A stretch of DNA of 39,262 nt from Paraktedonobacter sp035294465 (GTDB lineage: Bacteria; Chloroflexota; Ktedonobacteria; Ktedonobacterales; Ktedonobacteraceae), in the NCBI GenBank assembly GCA_035294465.1, contig DATGKW010000125.1, positions 1 to 39,262 of the forward strand, read 5' to 3'. Shown in pieces: positions 16,651 to 24,959 of the stretch. The notes under the pieces are model-generated. The model ran no database searches, was not told where the DNA came from, and was given only the letters and a program-made list of their open reading frames with translations. A program made the translations under genes and the position numbers. Position 1 is the stretch's first letter; every line of letters starts with the position of its first letter.

Positions 16651-18117
16651 TTATTCGGATTTTGCATCCATCCTGTTTTCTGGCTGGGCCTGTGAGGTCA
16701 GGGGTTCGTCTCCTCCCATGCGGGGTTGAAAATTCCACATGTGGTACTGGCGCCTCACGATCACGCCGACCAGGGCGCAGAACAGGACCCCTGTCACCAG
16801 GTTCAGAATAAATGTCGCTGGATTGAGCAGTTGAATGGGTGGCAGCGCCGCGAGCAGGTTTTGCAACTGCAAGATCCCCTCCAGGCCGCGCAATAGCCAG
16901 AGATTAGCCGGCAAGATGAGAAGGAGTCCAAGCAGGGACTCTAGCAGGAGAAACAGGCCCCAGGGCGCGGCCTGCTGCTTGCTTCCAGTGCTGTCGCTTT
17001 TATACATCGCGATAAGCAAAAAGGCCAGGGCTGAGGCATTGAAGACCAGCGCTTCCAGCGCCTGTACGTCGAACAGACTGGGGTTGCCGAGCACGCTGTC
17101 CGGGATGCGCCAGAGCAGCGTAAAGACGATGAACGATCCGCTCGCGCCAGATAGATTGATAGGTGCTGCGAGCCTCCAGGGCAGCAGCCCGCTGAGCAGG
17201 CTCAATGTTGGGTAGAGCGCGGGTGAGATTTTATCGACGTTCATAGCGCCCATGATGAAGTCGTAAGTCGCAGCAAAAACATAGCCTGCCATCATTGGCA
17301 GCAGGCCAAGTAGTACGATAGTAATCGTGTAATTGATCAATGGGTTTCTGAGCTGCGCTGAGGCTGTTGCAATCTGTGCGCTTTCGTCCTCGTCCTCTTC
17401 TTCATCCTCGTCTGCTGTTTCCTCTATCTCACCTGCTTCTGTGGTTTCGTCTTGTGCCTCCTCCTCATTCTGGCTATCTTCGCTCTCTTCCATTCTCTCT
17501 GCGCTTACCTCAGTCTCCTGATTTGTTTCACTCTCGTTTCCCGCTTCATCTTCTCCCTCTTGCTCTTTCGTGCGTCCGGGAAGTGGACGCAGGGGCGCGA
17601 AAGCCAGGTGCCCAATTGCGGCCCCGGCCAGGCTCAGCACTACTGCGAAAAGAGCGGTCAGTCCCCATGTTACCAGGAAAGGATGCCCGTCTTCCGGTAG
17701 TTCGGCGATATTTGTGAGGACGCCTGGATAGGTGAGGGCTATGGCGAACTGAAAAAGCGCCATGCCAAAGCCGGCCAGCCCCGCTTCACGCAGGCCCACG
17801 CCTGACCAGCCGCGCAGTTTTCGTATCGCCGTCACTAGCAGGCCGCAGCCTGTCGCGCTAAATATCGCGGCGGGTATAAACGAAGGGGCAGGCTGGCTGT
17901 TCATGCGCGCTGTCACGGCAAAGAAGGCGGCGATAGCCAGGGCGGCGATCAACGCTGGCCAGTCGAAGCCCTGACGCCGCAATTGCAATTGACCGATCGG
18001 CGTTTCGCTCGCGTTCTCCTCTATCTCGTCGAGCGAGGTCTGCTCTGCTTTATCGGCGAGCGTTTGCTCCTTCATCTCCACTGTATCGAGCCGCTCTGAT
18101 TGATCCTGTTGCTGCAT
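16651..18117 (-). CDS. Polytopic membrane protein with long acidic linker
   Basis: 488 residues, not recognised. Four or five hydrophobic helices lie in the first ~180 residues (ALIAALAIAAFFAVTA, FIPAAIFSATGCGLLVTAI, GLTALFAVVLSLAGAAIGHL). Next is a linker of about 65 residues almost entirely Glu/Asp/Asn/Thr/Ser (residues ~185-250). Five or six more helices follow (YTITIVLLGLLPMMAGYVF, APWGLFLLLESLLGLLLILPANLWL, FILNLVTGVLFCALVGVIV). The N-terminal ~45 residues are also acidic. Its 3' end faces that of the NrtR-like gene 22 nt away. The start ATG 18117 has a weak AGGACC site. Probably lineage-specific. Confidence 0.75.
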   Translation of the reverse strand: MQQQDQSERLDTVEMKEQTLADKAEQTSLDEIEENASETPIGQLQLRRQGFDWPALIAALAIAAFFAVTARMNSQPAPSFIPAAIFSATGCGLLVTAIRKLRGWSGVGLREAGLAGFGMALFQFAIALTYPGVLTNIAELPEDGHPFLVTWGLTALFAVVLSLAGAAIGHLAFAPLRPLPGRTKEQEGEDEAGNESETNQETEVSAERMEESEDSQNEEEAQDETTEAGEIEETADEDEEEDEDESAQIATASAQLRNPLINYTITIVLLGLLPMMAGYVFAATYDFIMGAMNVDKISPALYPTLSLLSGLLPWRLAAPINLSGASGSFIVFTLLWRIPDSVLGNPSLFDVQALEALVFNASALAFLLIAMYKSDSTGSKQQAAPWGLFLLLESLLGLLLILPANLWLLRGLEGILQLQNLLAALPPIQLLNPATFILNLVTGVLFCALVGVIVRRQYHMWNFQPRMGGDEPLTSQAQPENRMDAKSE

Positions 18118-18242
18118 GCTGAAGGTCCTGTTCTCTGGAAATAGCTATGGGAGGATACTAGCATATTGAGTAGATACCGACAAGGGGAAGGAACCTGACA
18201 AAAAATAAGGTGACTACCTGAGCAAAAATCCCCCTCTACCCC

Positions 18243-18270
18243 TTGACTATCCGGGAAAAATCACTAAAAT
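18243..18270 (+). promoter_or_regulatory. Promoter of the hem operon
   Basis: TTGACT (18243-18248), a 16-nt spacer and TAAAAT (18265-18270) lie about 45 nt upstream of the hemA GTG. The predicted leader is only about 37 nt, leaving little room for a riboswitch. Confidence 0.6.
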
Positions 18271-18313
18271 CTCCTATAGGTTTGCATTTTTATGAAGATT
18301 TTACGAGGTTTGT

Positions 18314-19693
18314 GTGCATATTATTTGTATTGGCGTTGACCATACGTCTGCACCCATTGCCCTGCGTGAGCGCCTGGCCTGCTCCCCAGATCAGGTTCCC
18401 CAGGTTTTGGCGGCGGCGCGCCAGTTCGCCCGGGAGTGTGTTCTGCTCTCTACGTGCAATCGCCTCGAACTGTATGCCGTGTGCCAGGAATTGGACGGAA
18501 GCGCGGCACTTCTGCAAAGCCTGATCAGCGAGGAGCGCAAGGTACCGTTGCCCGAACTGATCGCTCACTCTTCTCTTTTTGTCGATCAGCAAGCGATTTT
18601 CCATCTGCTGGGCGTGGCCTGCGGGCTGTATTCACAGATACCCGGCGAGCCGCAGATCCAGGGTCAGGTGGCCGAAGCGCTGGAGATGGCCCGGAGGGGA
18701 AGTTTCGCGGGACCCATCACCTCTGCTCTTTTCCGAGCCGCACTGGCAACCGGAAAGCGAGCACGTAGCGAGACCGGCATCAGCCGCAATGCAGGCTCGA
18801 TCAGCCATGTCGCGGTGCAACTGGCTCGCCAGCTTTTTCCCCGTCTGCAGGAGGCCAGTGTCCTGCTGATCGGTTCGGGCAGAATGAGTGAGCTGGCGGC
18901 GCAGAATCTCTGTGCTCACGGTGTGCAGAGCTTGACGATTATCAGCCGTACGCCGCTACACGCGGTTGACCTGGCCAGCCGGGTTGGCGCGATTCATCGC
19001 ACGTTTGCCGAACTGCCTGAGGCGCTGCTTGAAGCCGATGTGGTGATCTCTTCGACCACAGCTCCTGGCGCGATTTTGACCAGCGAAATGGTGCGAGGCG
19101 TCGTAGATCAGCGCCGGGGCCGCTCGCTTCTGCTCATCGATATCGCTCTGCCGCGTGATGTTGAGCCGGCAGTAGCGAACCTGCCTGATGTACATCTCTA
19201 TAACCTGGATGATCTCCAGCGCTCGGTCAACGAAGGTCTCCTCCTGCGCTTGCAGGAGGTTGAGCAGGTTGAGGCAATTATCGCAGACGAGGCGGCTCGC
19301 TTTGAACGCTGGCTCTCCTCACTGAGCGTTGTTGATACGATCAACGACCTGCGTGGCCAGATTAACGCACTGCGCGAGCAGGAACTGGCGCGCACGCTGA
19401 GCCAGCTTGCTCCCAGCCTTTCTGAGCGCGAGGCCACGGCGGTGCAGGAATTAGCAACTCGCCTGGTGAACAAAATCCTCCACATGCCAACACGTCGCCT
19501 CAAAGACGCCGCCGCCGATGGGCTGGGACATGTTTATGCCGAAGCTTTACGCTATCTATTTGATTTGAAAGAACAGCAAAATGAATCAGCGCTTAATCAT
19601 CGGGACGCGAGCCAGCAAGCTGGCGATGCGGCAGACGCGCTGGGTTATAACCCAGCTCCAGCGACGCTGGCCCAGCCTGGAGATAGTTGTTGA
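18314..19693 (+). CDS. hemA: Glutamyl-tRNA reductase
   Basis: First committed step of C5-pathway tetrapyrrole synthesis: NADPH-dependent reduction of Glu-tRNA to glutamate-1-semialdehyde. The catalytic motif LLSTCNRLELYAV is present (Cys48), as are the IPGEPQIQGQV loop and the NADPH Rossmann motif VLLIGSGRMSELAAQNL. The C-terminal dimerisation helices contain LRGQINALREQELAR and HMPTRRLKDAAADG. 459 residues, typical to slightly long. It starts at GTG 18314 (MHIICIGVDHTSAP), with ACGAGG upstream. The last 37 codons overlap hemC in another frame; that tail (NHRDASQQAGDAADALG) is not conserved-looking. First gene of a six-gene plus-strand operon. Confidence 0.97.
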   Translation: MHIICIGVDHTSAPIALRERLACSPDQVPQVLAAARQFARECVLLSTCNRLELYAVCQELDGSAALLQSLISEERKVPLPELIAHSSLFVDQQAIFHLLGVACGLYSQIPGEPQIQGQVAEALEMARRGSFAGPITSALFRAALATGKRARSETGISRNAGSISHVAVQLARQLFPRLQEASVLLIGSGRMSELAAQNLCAHGVQSLTIISRTPLHAVDLASRVGAIHRTFAELPEALLEADVVISSTTAPGAILTSEMVRGVVDQRRGRSLLLIDIALPRDVEPAVANLPDVHLYNLDDLQRSVNEGLLLRLQEVEQVEAIIADEAARFERWLSSLSVVDTINDLRGQINALREQELARTLSQLAPSLSEREATAVQELATRLVNKILHMPTRRLKDAAADGLGHVYAEALRYLFDLKEQQNESALNHRDASQQAGDAADALGYNPAPATLAQPGDSC

Positions 19694-20549
19694 ACAGATT
19701 CGCACAACGGGCGATGCTGTAACCCATGTACCGCTGACAAAGATCGGCGGAGATGGTGTTTTTGTGATGGAGATCGAGCGCGCCCTTGCTGAGAAGCGTA
19801 TCGATGTTGCAGTCCATAGCCTGAAGGATCTGCCAACCATTCAGCCGCCGGGCTTGTGCCTGCTGGTGCCTGGCCCGCGCGAGGATGCTCGCGACGTTCT
19901 GATCAGTCGCCATCCCTGTTCGCTCGACGCGACTCCACCAGAGCGCATCGGCACATGTAGCCTGCGCCGCACCGCTCAGATTCGCGCACTTTTTCCGCAG
20001 GCCGAGATTCTCCCATTGCGTGGCAACGTGGATACGCGCCTGCGTAAACTGGAGGCGGGAGAATATGACGCGATCATCCTGGCGGTGGCTGGCCTTCTGC
20101 GCCTGGGCATTTCCGCCGATCTCGCAGCTCGCATGACCTATCTCTCGTTTGAGCAGGTACTCCCGGCTCCCGGTCAGGGGGCGTTGGGCCTGGAAGTGCG
20201 CAATGAGCCGGAGTTGCTAGAACTGCTCAGCCCGCTCAACGATCACGCTACCCAGGCAACAACCAGCGCCGAGCGCGTATTTATGCGTCGTCTGGGGGCA
20301 GGTTGCTACTTGCCAGTTGCCGCCTACGCGACGATTGCGAATGACGAACTGACTCTGACCGGCCTTGTGGCAAGCCTGGATGGGTGCGAGCGGGTACATG
20401 TGAGCAGGAGCATTCCCTGGATGCCCGGAAGCAGGTTTGAGCACGCCGAACAGTTAGGCATTGAACTGGCAGAGGAGGCGCTTGAGCGAGGCGCAGAGGC
20501 AATTATCGCGACTTTAGATTCCATCGTGCGGGAGCAGCAACATGTCTGA
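19581..20549 (+). CDS. hemC: Porphobilinogen deaminase (hydroxymethylbilane synthase)
   Basis: Polymerises four porphobilinogens to hydroxymethylbilane. Family motifs are RLIIGTRASKLAMRQTRWV, VHSLKDLPT, IGTCSLRRTAQI and LPLRGNVDTRLRKL. Cys242 in LGAGCYLPVAAYA is the residue that covalently holds the dipyrromethane cofactor, at the same number as the well-studied E. coli enzyme. 322 residues, normal. Its ATG lies 113 nt inside hemA, and its 3' end overlaps hemD by 8 nt, so translation along the operon is probably coupled. Confidence 0.97.
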   Translation: MNQRLIIGTRASKLAMRQTRWVITQLQRRWPSLEIVVEQIRTTGDAVTHVPLTKIGGDGVFVMEIERALAEKRIDVAVHSLKDLPTIQPPGLCLLVPGPREDARDVLISRHPCSLDATPPERIGTCSLRRTAQIRALFPQAEILPLRGNVDTRLRKLEAGEYDAIILAVAGLLRLGISADLAARMTYLSFEQVLPAPGQGALGLEVRNEPELLELLSPLNDHATQATTSAERVFMRRLGAGCYLPVAAYATIANDELTLTGLVASLDGCERVHVSRSIPWMPGSRFEHAEQLGIELAEEALERGAEAIIATLDSIVREQQHV

Positions 20550-21408
20550 CCCACAACTGCTGGCTTTGCCTCTTCAGGGGAAACGAGTGCTGGTTACGCG
20601 AACGCGCGAACAGGCTGGCGTGTTAAGCGAGGGCCTGCGTGCGGCGGGTGCAATTCCTGTCGAGCTACCGGTGATTCGCATTGTGCCTCCAGAGGACTGG
20701 ATGCCGCTAGACCATGCATTGCATGCTATTGCCAGAGATGGAGCTTATGACTGGCTGATTTTTACTAGCGCCAACGGAGTAAAGATGGTGCTGGAACGTC
20801 TGCGAGGGCTTGGCTTTGGGCAATGGGTGCTGGGCAACATTCGTATTGCAGCAATTGGCCCGGCCACGGCCGCGACACTGGCAAACTACGGTCTCTCTGC
20901 ATCTCTGGTTCCTGACGAGTATATCGCCGAGAGTGTGGCGCGAGGGCTGCGCCGCGAGGCTGAACAGCGTGGTGAAACACTGGCGGGCCAGCGTATTCTC
21001 CTGGCCCGCGCTGCCGAGGCTCGCCAGGTGCTGGTGAGCGAACTTGAACAGGCCGGGGCCTCTGTCGAGGTGGTTACTGCTTACCGAACTCTGCCGGTGA
21101 CTCAGGATGATGAGCGAGGGCGCGAAGTGGTCACGCTCCTGCGCGCGCAGGATCTGGACGCGATCACCTTCACCAGTTCATCAACCGTCCAGCATTTTAT
21201 GCGCTGGCTCGAACAAGCAGCCCCGGATATTGCCTCGTTGCTGGCATATCCTGGGCAGCGGCCTGCGCGCCCGCTGATTGCCTGTATTGGCCCGGTCACC
21301 GCTCAAACGGCGCGGGACTTCGGCCTGGAAGTTACTGTTGAGGCCCGCGAATTTACCATCGTGGGCTTGCTTGAAGCTCTGATCAACTATGAGGAGACCC
21401 ACAAATGA
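20542..21408 (+). CDS. hemD: Uroporphyrinogen-III synthase
   Basis: Cyclises and inverts ring D of hydroxymethylbilane to give uroporphyrinogen III. The family is poorly conserved, but the two-lobe layout is visible: GKRVLVTRTREQAGVLSEGLRAAGA, YDWLIFTSANGVKMVLERL, IAAIGPATAATLANYGL, and in the second lobe DAITFTSSSTVQHFM and LIACIGPVTAQTARDFGL. 288 residues. It overlaps hemC by 8 nt and hemQ by 4 nt, and its position in the hem operon supports the call. Confidence 0.93.
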   Translation: MSDPQLLALPLQGKRVLVTRTREQAGVLSEGLRAAGAIPVELPVIRIVPPEDWMPLDHALHAIARDGAYDWLIFTSANGVKMVLERLRGLGFGQWVLGNIRIAAIGPATAATLANYGLSASLVPDEYIAESVARGLRREAEQRGETLAGQRILLARAAEARQVLVSELEQAGASVEVVTAYRTLPVTQDDERGREVVTLLRAQDLDAITFTSSSTVQHFMRWLEQAAPDIASLLAYPGQRPARPLIACIGPVTAQTARDFGLEVTVEAREFTIVGLLEALINYEETHK

Positions 21409-22157
21409 CCGATTCGACCATTATGACCCGGCGATCCGCTCCACAGGAGCAGCCGACGCCTGCAAAACCGAAGCAGCCGCGCCAGATGGTGCGTTTTACC
21501 TTCTATAAGCTTGACCCTCAGTGGCAGTTGCTACCCCTGGAACAGCGCGAACGGGGCAAGCAGGAATTGATCCGCATTGTCTCGGAACAGGGCGAACACA
21601 CGTTGATGCGCTCCTTCGCCCTCTATGGCCTGCGCGCGGACTGCGATTTTATGCTCTGGCAGGCCACCTATGATATTGCTGATCTGCAAGGCCTGCATAG
21701 CAAGATCCGCTGCAGCCCTATGGGTCCCTACCTGCGCGAGGTATATGGCTTTCTCTCCATGACCAAACGCTCTGTATATGTGGGGAAGAATGCCCGTGGC
21801 GCCCATGATCCGCGCCTGGTGATCACCCCCGACGACAAAAAATATCTCTTCGTCTATCCCTTTGTGAAGATTCGCTCCTGGTATGCGCTGCCATTGGAGG
21901 AGCGCAAGCGTATGATGGACGAGCATATTCGTATTGGCATCAAGTACCGCGATGTTTCAATCAATACCACCTACTCCTTTGGCTTTGACGACCAGGAGTT
22001 CGTCGTCGCCTTCGAGACCGATAATCTCAGCGACTTTCTGGACCTTGTCGAAGAACTGCGCAGTTCCGAGGCCAGCCAGTACACCCTGCGCGATACGCCC
22101 ATGTTCACCTGTGTTGCCCAGCCGCTCAATGAAATTCTTGAGGCAATCGGGGGATAG
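21405..22157 (+). CDS. hemQ: Coproheme decarboxylase (HemQ, chlorite-dismutase family)
   Basis: Final step of the coproporphyrin-dependent heme pathway: two peroxide-dependent decarboxylations of coproheme to heme b. The Cld-family core is clear: VRFTFYKLDPQW, LRADCDFMLWQA, then KKYLFVYPFVKIRSWYALPLEERKRMMDEHIRIG. By alignment to Firmicute HemQ, Tyr151 corresponds to the radical tyrosine and His174 to the proximal heme ligand. The arginine that marks true chlorite dismutases was not sought in detail; the hem context favours HemQ. 250 residues, with a ~30-residue Pro/Lys/Gln-rich N-terminal extension. It overlaps hemD by 4 nt (ATGA). Confidence 0.93.
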   Translation: MTDSTIMTRRSAPQEQPTPAKPKQPRQMVRFTFYKLDPQWQLLPLEQRERGKQELIRIVSEQGEHTLMRSFALYGLRADCDFMLWQATYDIADLQGLHSKIRCSPMGPYLREVYGFLSMTKRSVYVGKNARGAHDPRLVITPDDKKYLFVYPFVKIRSWYALPLEERKRMMDEHIRIGIKYRDVSINTTYSFGFDDQEFVVAFETDNLSDFLDLVEELRSSEASQYTLRDTPMFTCVAQPLNEILEAIGG

Positions 22158-22159
22158 AG

Positions 22160-23476
22160 ATGGCAAATAAACAAACCGATATCAATCTACAGCGCTCGCG
22201 CATCCTCTTCAAAGAGGCGCAGGAGCTTCTACCGGGCGGCGTCAACAGTCCTGTGCGCGCGTTTCGTGGCGTAGGTGGTGATCCCGTGTTTATCGAGCGC
22301 GCCAGCGGCCCTTATCTTTTCGATGTGGATGGCAATCGCTATCTCGATTACGTCCAGTCGTGGGGGCCAATGATCCTGGGGCATGTCCATCCCGCAGTGC
22401 TCAAAGCTGTGAGCGAGGCTGCTGCCAAGGGCTTCAGCTATGGTGCGCCAACTGCCGCAGAGAGCGAACTGGCTCGCCTGGTTGTCGATAGTGTGCCCTC
22501 GATAGAGATGGTGCGCTTCGTCAATTCGGGCACTGAGGCTACCATGAGCGCCCTACGCCTGGCCCGCGCCTATACGGGGCGCAATAAGATTATCAAATTC
22601 AGCGGCTGCTATCATGGGCACGCTGATATGCTCCTGGTTCAGGCCGGCTCTGGTGTCGCCACTATGGGTCTGCCTGATAGCCCCGGGGTGCCCGCCGAGA
22701 CCACTGGCCATACGCTGATCGCTCCCTACAACGATGCTGGCGCGGTCGAAGCGCTCTTTGGCACCTATCCCAATGAAATTGCCGCAGTCATTGTCGAACC
22801 GGTGGCTGCTAACATGGGCGTAGTAGTTCCACAGGCGGGGTTTCTGGAAGAGTTGCGCAGGCTGACGCGGGAATATGGTGCGCTGCTGATCTTTGACGAG
22901 GTGATGACCGGCTTCCGCGTAGCCCTGGGAGGCATGCAGGAACTCGTAGGGATTATCCCCGACCTGACCTGTCTGGGCAAAATTATCGGTGGGGGCCTGC
23001 CCGTCGGTGCTTACGGCGGCAGGCGCGAGATCATGCAGATGGTCGCGCCCGTCGGCCCTATGTACCAGGCGGGCACGCTCTCCGGCAATCCTCTGGCCAT
23101 GGCTGCCGGCATCGCTACGCTTACTGAACTGTGCAAACCCGGCCGGTACGCTGAGCTTGAGCGCAAATCTCAACTCCTTGGCGATGGTCTTGGGCAGGCG
23201 ATTCAGCAAAGTGGTACTCCTGCCCGGCTTGCGCGTATTGGCAGCATGTTCACCATCTTCTTTACCACCCGGCCGGTTCATAACTATGCTGACGCCAAAA
23301 CTTCCGATACACAGCGGTTCGCGCGCTTCTTCTGGAGCATGTTGCGCCAGGGTATCTATTTGCCGCCCTCACAGTTCGAAGCTTGCTTTGTCTCGCTGGC
23401 TTTCGATGATGCCATGCTGGAGGAGACGCTAAGGGCTGCTTATGTTGCATTGGAAGCTGCGAATGAAGGAGGGTGA
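22160..23476 (+). CDS. hemL: Glutamate-1-semialdehyde 2,1-aminomutase
   Basis: PLP enzyme converting glutamate-1-semialdehyde to 5-aminolevulinate. Class III aminotransferase motifs are plain: LLPGGVNSPVRAFRGVGGDPVFI, MVRFVNSGTEATMSALRLARA, CYHGHADMLLVQAGSG, LIFDEVMTGFR and the PLP-binding Lys274 in CLGKIIGGGLPVGAYGG. 438 residues, full length. Its ATG is 2 nt after the hemQ stop; the stop TGA of hemL lies inside the ribosome-site region of hemB. Confidence 0.97.
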   Translation: MANKQTDINLQRSRILFKEAQELLPGGVNSPVRAFRGVGGDPVFIERASGPYLFDVDGNRYLDYVQSWGPMILGHVHPAVLKAVSEAAAKGFSYGAPTAAESELARLVVDSVPSIEMVRFVNSGTEATMSALRLARAYTGRNKIIKFSGCYHGHADMLLVQAGSGVATMGLPDSPGVPAETTGHTLIAPYNDAGAVEALFGTYPNEIAAVIVEPVAANMGVVVPQAGFLEELRRLTREYGALLIFDEVMTGFRVALGGMQELVGIIPDLTCLGKIIGGGLPVGAYGGRREIMQMVAPVGPMYQAGTLSGNPLAMAAGIATLTELCKPGRYAELERKSQLLGDGLGQAIQQSGTPARLARIGSMFTIFFTTRPVHNYADAKTSDTQRFARFFWSMLRQGIYLPPSQFEACFVSLAFDDAMLEETLRAAYVALEAANEGG

Positions 23477-23478
23477 TC

Positions 23479-24462
23479 ATGAGTAATTTCCCAATCGTGC
23501 GTATGCGGCGCATGCGCCAGGGTGACCGATTGCGCGGCCTGGTGCGCGAGACGCATTTGAACATTGAGCAGTTGATTTACCCGCTCTTTGTCGCCGAAGA
23601 TATTGCTGAGCCGCATGAGATCTCGTCCATGCCTGGCATTATGCAGTGGCCGCTGGAGGAGTTAGGGCGAGAGGTCGAACGAGTAGCCGAACTGGGCATT
23701 CCAGCGGTGCTGCTCTTTGGTATTCCTTCAATAAAGGATGAAGTTGGTTCCCAGGCGTATGCTGAGCATGGCATTATTCAGCGCGCGATCCGGAACATCA
23801 AGGCAATAGCTCCGCAGCTGGTGGTCATGACAGATGTCTGCCTGTGCGAATATACCAGCCATGGCCACTGCGGCGTAATTCACAATGGCACCGTGCAAAA
23901 CGACGAGTCGCTGGAACTGCTTGCGCGTATGGCTCTTTCGCATGTTGAAGCAGGTGCCGACCTGATCGCTCCCTCTGATATGATGGATGGTCGCGTCGGA
24001 GCTATCCGCCGTGCTCTCGACGAACGAGGGTTCAACTCTACGCCGATCATGGCTTATTCCGCTAAGTATGCTTCCGGCTTCTACGGTCCCTTCCGCGAGG
24101 CCGCCGGTTCGGCGCCCCAGTTTGGCGACCGTCGCTCTTATCAGATGGACCCGGCCAATATGCGCGAGGCGCTGCGCGAGATCGACCTGGATATTGCCGA
24201 AGGTGCCGACATTGTCATGGTTAAGCCCGCGCTGGCTTATCTCGATGTCATTCGTCAGGTGCGCGATCACTGCAACCTGCCTCTGGCCGCCTATAACGTC
24301 AGCGGTGAATTCTCCATGATCAAAGCCGCCGCGCGGAATGGCTGGATTGATGAGCAACGGATCGTGATGGAGGTTCTCACGGGCATTCGCCGGGCTGGCG
24401 CGGATATGATCATCACCTACTTCGCGCCCGATGTTGCGGTATGGTTGAAGCAATCGCCTTAG
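23479..24462 (+). CDS. hemB: Porphobilinogen synthase (5-aminolevulinate dehydratase), zinc type
   Basis: Condenses two 5-aminolevulinates to porphobilinogen. The zinc site is intact (Cys121, Cys123 and Cys131 in DVCLCEYTSHGHCG), so this is the Zn-dependent class. The two Schiff-base lysines are Lys196 (YSAKYASGFYGPF) and Lys249 (IVMVKPALAYLDVI). 327 residues. The start is ATG 23479, preceded by AAGGAGGG; a GTG at 23473 is part of that ribosome site and is rejected. Last gene of the hem operon. No clear hairpin terminator follows. Confidence 0.97.
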   Translation: MSNFPIVRMRRMRQGDRLRGLVRETHLNIEQLIYPLFVAEDIAEPHEISSMPGIMQWPLEELGREVERVAELGIPAVLLFGIPSIKDEVGSQAYAEHGIIQRAIRNIKAIAPQLVVMTDVCLCEYTSHGHCGVIHNGTVQNDESLELLARMALSHVEAGADLIAPSDMMDGRVGAIRRALDERGFNSTPIMAYSAKYASGFYGPFREAAGSAPQFGDRRSYQMDPANMREALREIDLDIAEGADIVMVKPALAYLDVIRQVRDHCNLPLAAYNVSGEFSMIKAAARNGWIDEQRIVMEVLTGIRRAGADMIITYFAPDVAVWLKQSP

Positions 24463-24504
24463 TACAACTCTGCTTCCGTCTATATTCTCAAACGGATTCC
24501 TGTC

Positions 24505-24900
24505 CTAAGGAGGGGTACTCCCTGTTTCCTCTTGATAAGCCCTGACGAACCACTCAGCATCAGGACCCTCATCAGGCTCGCTTCTGGCTGCCGGTACCCA
24601 TTGCGCCGGCCCAAGCAATCCTTCCCGTTGGGGACCCAGAGGAGCTAACACTTCCTCAACGCCAGCTCCAACGAATGCAGCAAAGCGCCAGGGGTGAGAT
24701 AAGAGCAGAGGCACGACGGCAAGCTCGTCTGCGAAGTTCCCAGCAACGAATACCCCCTCTGTATCTGGAATGGCGGAGGCATTCCGCAGGCATCGCACTA
24801 CCATAGTGCGAGCACCTGGGCAAAAAACAACTGCCAGACTAGTATCTTTGCAGGTTCTTCCATCTGCAAAGGTGCTACCCTGCTTGCTCGGCAGATCTAT
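24505..24900 (-). pseudogene. Fragment of a type-1 periplasmic (Leu/Ile/Val-type) substrate-binding protein
   Basis: The minus strand has an open frame of about 130 codons with protein-like content: VFVAGNFADELAVVPLLLSHPWRFAAFVGAGVEEVL, LGPAQWVPAA, DAEWFVRAYQEETG. This resembles the second lobe of ABC-transporter receptors for branched-chain amino acids. It lacks both the signal peptide and N-lobe and the usual C-terminal third, so it is a truncated remnant. The first ~45 codons (24760-24900) are less convincing. The only available ATG (24804) has no ribosome site. Confidence 0.65.
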
Positions 24901-24959
24901 CTATCGGAGTTCTGGTTCGATGAGGATCATCGTGCCTTCTAGAATGGAGAACAGGAAGC

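Noticed and set aside
22553..23281. 242-codon minus-strand open frame
   Set aside because: Antisense to hemL, no ribosome site and no recognisable protein; shadow.
23728..24453. 241-codon minus-strand open frame
   Set aside because: Antisense to hemB; the translation only mirrors conserved hemB codons.
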